6,924 nucleotides of DNA from Spirochaetales bacterium (GTDB lineage: Bacteria; Spirochaetota; Spirochaetia; Sphaerochaetales; Sphaerochaetaceae), in contig JALFRH010000012.1 of NCBI GenBank assembly GCA_022785155.1, forward strand, positions 1-6,924. Direction: 5' to 3'. Of this stretch, positions 5,412 through 6,924 are shown one piece after another. How positions within the stretch are numbered: the first letter of the stretch is position 1; every line of letters starts with the position of its first letter. Under the pieces are notes generated by a model, which saw only the letters and a program-made list of their open reading frames with translations, ran no database searches and had not been told where the DNA came from. A program made the position numbers and the translations under genes.

Positions 5412-6924
5412 CTATTCTTTGATTCTCTCCAACACTGTAAGGCAGGAACGCACCTTAAGTATGAACCTATCGGGGGTTTGGGATAGCTTATAGTCATACT
5501 TTCTTTTGCATCCTCTGCACTCCTCCCCCAGTGCATCATGACGGTAACAAGTACGCGAAATGAAGTACGGTGGCTCAAAATTTGTCACAGATGGACGCCA
5601 AACCCAGTTATTAGACCATTGTTTTCTTTCAAACCAAAGGTAGCCTCCAATAAGGTTCGGTATATTTTCATAGAACAAACTGGAAGAAAATCTATTTGCA
5701 GCATATAGCCAAATATCAATGAAATATGAAAACTCAGGGTGTGCTTTGGCAAAATTTATCTGTCCTATGTTGTTTAGCCCAATTGTTACATTGGTCTTTC
5801 CTTTGATATTTTCCAAAGCCTTATTCCAAATCTCTTTTTCATTAAATGTCACAGGAGGAAGGGTAATATAGGTCCTTCCTTCAATCTCTTTGGGCTCTAT
5901 TGACCAAGGTAGATCGGAGGAGAGCAACTCTCTTCTGGGCAAGGTCAGCGCCTTTATTTCTTCCCTCGTTTCTGGAATTGTCGTTCTTTCAATTAGGTGC
6001 CCGTCAAGCTTTTCATAGAAAGCTCTTCTGAACTCTTTTAGAGTTGAAGGAGGGATGAAGGGGTTTGTAAGGCCGGAGAGGTTGTTGTATTCAAGTGAGG
6101 AGAGAGTATATTTTGATGTACCCGATTCCCTGAAGGTGTTGCATAACCTTTCTTCTGTGCTTGCCCCCGATTTCGATTCCTCGAGTACAATTTCCCTTTC
6201 TGTTATTTCTCCCAAGGCGGAAGCTGTCATTCTATCTTTCCCTATAGTTATGGAAATATCTACAGGCTTTCTGTATAGGGGGATGTTCGTACTCTGGATT
6301 TTCTCTTTTTTGGTGGAGTCTGAAATCTTATAAATCTCTTTGCCCAAGATCCTGTTTTTTGTATCTATCCTCAGTTTTACAAAGCCTCTGCCTTTTCCCG
6401 TTACATTGGCTGAGAATTTTTCAGCCACAGGAAGGCCGAACTTATCTTGGGTGAAGTATTGGAGACCATCATGGGACTCTACGCTTACCCCTGTCTCCAC
6501 AGTCCTTATATTTCCCTCTTCCTTTGTGACCTTTCCGACCTTCACACCCATATGGCCGGGATAACCACCGGAAAGAAGGGAAGGCCTGTCCATTTTGTAG
6601 TTGAAGTATCCGTCGCCACTCTTTCTAAGGAAAGTTACGGCAGCATTCTCCTTCTCTTTTTCGTCTACATATCCTCTGTCCAATATGCCTCTATAGTATC
6701 TTGCAACATATGCATAATACTCAGGGCTTTTCAGTCTTCCCTCCACCTTGGCGCTGTCGATTCCCATTCTGTCCAAGGTAAGGATCTCTTCGCCGGCATC
6801 CATATCTTCCATGGAGAAGAAGAAGCCTTTTTTTCCACTCTCCTCGTCTACAAACCAAGATCTGCATATTTGGGCGCATTCTCCTCCATTGGCAGATCTA
6901 TGGCACTTGATGGCCGATGCGGAG
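5412..6924 (-). CDS. U32-family protein, RlhA-like RNA hydroxylation enzyme (5' end beyond window)
   Basis: The reading frame is open from the right edge to a TAG at 5412-5414, giving 503 residues. An ATG at 6812-6810 is internal, because family motifs lie before it. Seen: CHRSANGGECAQICRSWF (partial residues 7-24), the U32 cysteine motif with C-x8-C-x3-C. Next, DRMGIDSAKVEGRLKSPEYYAYVARYYRGILD (about 51-82) matches the hallmark KIEGR-KSP-Y end of the U32 barrel. Then follows an RlhA-like extension (GHMGVKVGKV, then ESHDGLQYF). The last 85 residues hold a second group, C-x9-C-x2-C-x21-C. Known: U32 members RlhA and TrhP hydroxylate 23S rRNA or tRNA, and UbiU/UbiV bind a 4Fe-4S cluster through such cysteines; old databases call the family peptidases or collagenases. 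RlhA-like function is inferred; the missing N-terminal barrel (roughly 180 residues) would help decide. The 3' third is clearly more AT-rich than the rest. Confidence 0.88.
   Translation of the reverse strand, partial: SASAIKCHRSANGGECAQICRSWFVDEESGKKGFFFSMEDMDAGEEILTLDRMGIDSAKVEGRLKSPEYYAYVARYYRGILDRGYVDEKEKENAAVTFLRKSGDGYFNYKMDRPSLLSGGYPGHMGVKVGKVTKEEGNIRTVETGVSVESHDGLQYFTQDKFGLPVAEKFSANVTGKGRGFVKLRIDTKNRILGKEIYKISDSTKKEKIQSTNIPLYRKPVDISITIGKDRMTASALGEITEREIVLEESKSGASTEERLCNTFRESGTSKYTLSSLEYNNLSGLTNPFIPPSTLKEFRRAFYEKLDGHLIERTTIPETREEIKALTLPRRELLSSDLPWSIEPKEIEGRTYITLPPVTFNEKEIWNKALENIKGKTNVTIGLNNIGQINFAKAHPEFSYFIDIWLYAANRFSSSLFYENIPNLIGGYLWFERKQWSNNWVWRPSVTNFEPPYFISRTCYRHDALGEECRGCKRKYDYKLSQTPDRFILKVRSCLTVLERIKE

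Overview
The window is an ordinary-looking chromosomal segment with no mobile element, CRISPR array or RNA gene that I can see. The best-fitting source is a diderm bacterium, probably a spirochaete (Spirochaetota). The reasons are a parE-parC pair of the type shared by spirochaetes and Bacteroidota, a ParC of only 657 residues (Bacteroidota ParC is usually well over 800), a remnant of an outer-membrane barrel gene, and arginine codons dominated by AGA/AGG. The lineage is inferred from remembered family features, not from a search. The standard genetic code is in use: the genes end in TGA, TGA, TAA and TAG.

Layout. Positions 52-665 (minus) hold a decayed gene for a small secreted beta-barrel-like protein. 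It has a good ribosome-binding site and signal peptide, but two in-frame TAA codons and one frameshift break it. Positions 666-745 are a compact divergent promoter region. Positions 746-5218 (plus) form a tight operon: parE (topoisomerase IV ATPase/TOPRIM subunit), parC (cleavage subunit, overlapping parE by 14 bases) and an RluA-family pseudouridine synthase 8 bases further on. Positions 5219-5411 are a convergent intergenic stretch with a perfect 10-bp stem hairpin, probably a terminator, and a weaker inverted repeat. Positions 5412-6924 (minus) are the 3' part of a U32-family gene, cut by the right edge. It resembles the RlhA-type RNA hydroxylation proteins and has a cysteine-containing C-terminal extension.

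How the genes work together. ParE and ParC assemble as an E2C2 topoisomerase IV that decatenates daughter chromosomes; their overlap suggests coupled translation. The pseudouridine synthase probably rides on the same transcript. The convergent U32 gene is a second likely RNA-modification enzyme. I found no unmistakable new system. The points most worth a second look are the apparently leaderless parE start, the broken outer-membrane gene, the missing quinolone-contact residues in ParC, a clamp-motif-like ParC tail, and the compositional break and extra cysteines in the U32 gene.
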